DNA of 6,745 bases, taken from positions 1 through 6,745 of the forward strand of contig JAITDH010000024.1 of the NCBI GenBank assembly GCA_031282665.1, given 5' to 3'. The notes beneath the pieces are model-generated. The model worked only from the letters and a program-made list of their open reading frames with translations. It was not told the DNA's origin and ran no database searches. Source of the stretch: Zoogloeaceae bacterium (GTDB lineage: Bacteria > Pseudomonadota > Gammaproteobacteria > Burkholderiales > Rhodocyclaceae). The stretch's first letter is position 1. Each line of letters begins with the position of its first letter. Of the stretch, positions 5,956 to 6,745 are shown in pieces. A program made the position numbers and the translations under genes.

Positions 5956-6745
5956 GGTAGATCGTCCCGTCCCGGCCCACGGTGACGCCTTCGGCCTGCG
6001 GAACGAAAGCGGTAAGCCCGTGCCAGCCGCGCCAGAGCGGCATCAGGCCGACCAGTTCGCCTTCCTCGCTGTATTCGGCCAGCAGGTGGGATTCGTCGCT
6101 CAACAGCAGCATATGCCCATTCTGATTACTGCGGCTCAGGGAAGAAAGATCGCGCATGAAATGCCGGAAAGGCTGCCGCGGCTGCCATTCGTGGATTTGC
6201 AGGTCCATTTCCCCATTGTTGCCGTCCATGAGACGCGGCAGACCGTCGATTTCAAAAATACGCGGGATTTTTTCCTTGGCAACGAAAAGACGGTGGTTTT
6301 CTTCGTCCCAACTGACACCCTCGAAGCCGAAATTGCCGCTTTGCAGGATGCCCAGGCCCAGACGGGGCGCGCCCTGCACATCGACATGCCGGGTATCCGC
6401 GTCGATCGCCACGCGGTAGATCTGCTGGCGGCGCTCGTCAATGAGGGCGAATAGGTTGCCTTCCATATGGGTGATGCCCTCCAGGTCTTCCACCCCCGCG
6501 ACCGGCAGTTTCCGCACGACCTCGCCCTCCCGCGTCAATTCCACGATCTGCGGCGGATGGTTGACCGTGGTGAAGAGGGTATCGGTCTCTCCGTTGTAGG
6601 TCAGCGCGGAAGAATTGGCGGTCAATCCCTCGATGGGATGCGCTTCCAGGGTAACGCGATATTCGGCCAGCCGCAGACTGCCCGGCGCCTGGCTGGGCAT
6701 GCCGATCCAATACCAGGCAAGCGCCGCGAGCTGGTAATTCCAGGC
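5894..6745 (-). CDS. SdiA-regulated-domain (YjiK-like) beta-propeller protein, 5' end outside window
   Basis: The frame is open from the right edge to TGA at 5896-5894. An internal ATG at 6700 gives 268 residues, but 15 more codons (AWNYQLAALAWYWIG) remain open upstream and look like part of an N-terminal membrane or signal segment, so the true start is probably beyond 6745. The protein matches the SdiA-regulated family (PF06977, E. coli YjiK) in motifs such as EYRVTLEAHPIEGLTANSSA, VEDLEGITHMEGNLFALIDER, FGFEGVSWDEENHRLFVAKE, LLLSDESHLLAEY and the end AEGVTVGRDGTIYLISEPNLFYRF. Repeated short beta blades suggest a six-bladed propeller in the periplasm. Biochemical role is unknown; the family name comes from control by the quorum-sensing regulator SdiA in E. 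coli and does not imply it here. Its 3' end overlaps the convergent amidase gene by 62 bp, but its own C-terminus has the normal family ending. Confidence 0.88.
   Translation of the reverse strand, partial: AWNYQLAALAWYWIGMPSQAPGSLRLAEYRVTLEAHPIEGLTANSSALTYNGETDTLFTTVNHPPQIVELTREGEVVRKLPVAGVEDLEGITHMEGNLFALIDERRQQIYRVAIDADTRHVDVQGAPRLGLGILQSGNFGFEGVSWDEENHRLFVAKEKIPRIFEIDGLPRLMDGNNGEMDLQIHEWQPRQPFRHFMRDLSSLSRSNQNGHMLLLSDESHLLAEYSEEGELVGLMPLWRGWHGLTAFVPQAEGVTVGRDGTIYLISEPNLFYRFERNPAHRQE

Noticed and set aside
5930..5960. Terminator between the convergent amidase and propeller genes
   Set aside because: The run of A near 5932-5938 is not linked to any GC-rich stem; no hairpin plus T-run is visible on either strand.

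Overview
The window is a GC-rich stretch of bacterial chromosome made of core housekeeping genes. Gene content and protein character point to a Gram-negative proteobacterium, most likely a betaproteobacterium: an ErpA-type iron-sulfur carrier, a bactofilin next to a membrane-anchored coiled-coil protein of DUF6776 type, rplM-rpsI in the same block, and an AmiD-like outer-membrane lipoprotein amidase. I recall this order (rplM, rpsI, DUF6776-like gene, bactofilin, erpA) from betaproteobacterial genomes. No genus can be fixed from the sequence.

Left block (1-2807). The 3' end of bioA (+) enters from the left edge and faces a leftward series of genes: rplM, rpsI, a strong hairpin terminator, a membrane coiled-coil protein gene, a bactofilin gene and erpA. 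The ribosomal pair forms one transcription unit with a good promoter (perfect TTGACA) and its own terminator. The coiled-coil and bactofilin genes are tightly coupled, with the stop codon overlapping the next ribosome binding site, and probably work together at the inner membrane. erpA lies behind a second terminator-like hairpin and seems to have its own promoter interleaved with it.

Centre (2808-2991). This is a divergent promoter region between rplM (-) and purM (+). Both promoters are recognisable. The 60 bp between the two -35 boxes hold a perfect 7-bp inverted repeat and a weak PurR-box-like palindrome.

Right block (2992-6745). purM (purine synthesis), a single-domain S49 signal-peptide peptidase anchored in the inner membrane, and an AmiD-like lipoprotein peptidoglycan amidase run rightward. 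They face a leftward SdiA-regulated-domain (YjiK-like) beta-propeller gene whose 5' end leaves the window. The amidase and the propeller gene overlap tail to tail by 62 bp.

I found no mobile element, CRISPR array, rRNA, tRNA or obviously new system. The points worth a second look are regulatory layouts (the erpA promoter inside a terminator, the DUS-like terminator, the divergent operator region) and the overlapping 3' ends of the amidase and propeller genes.
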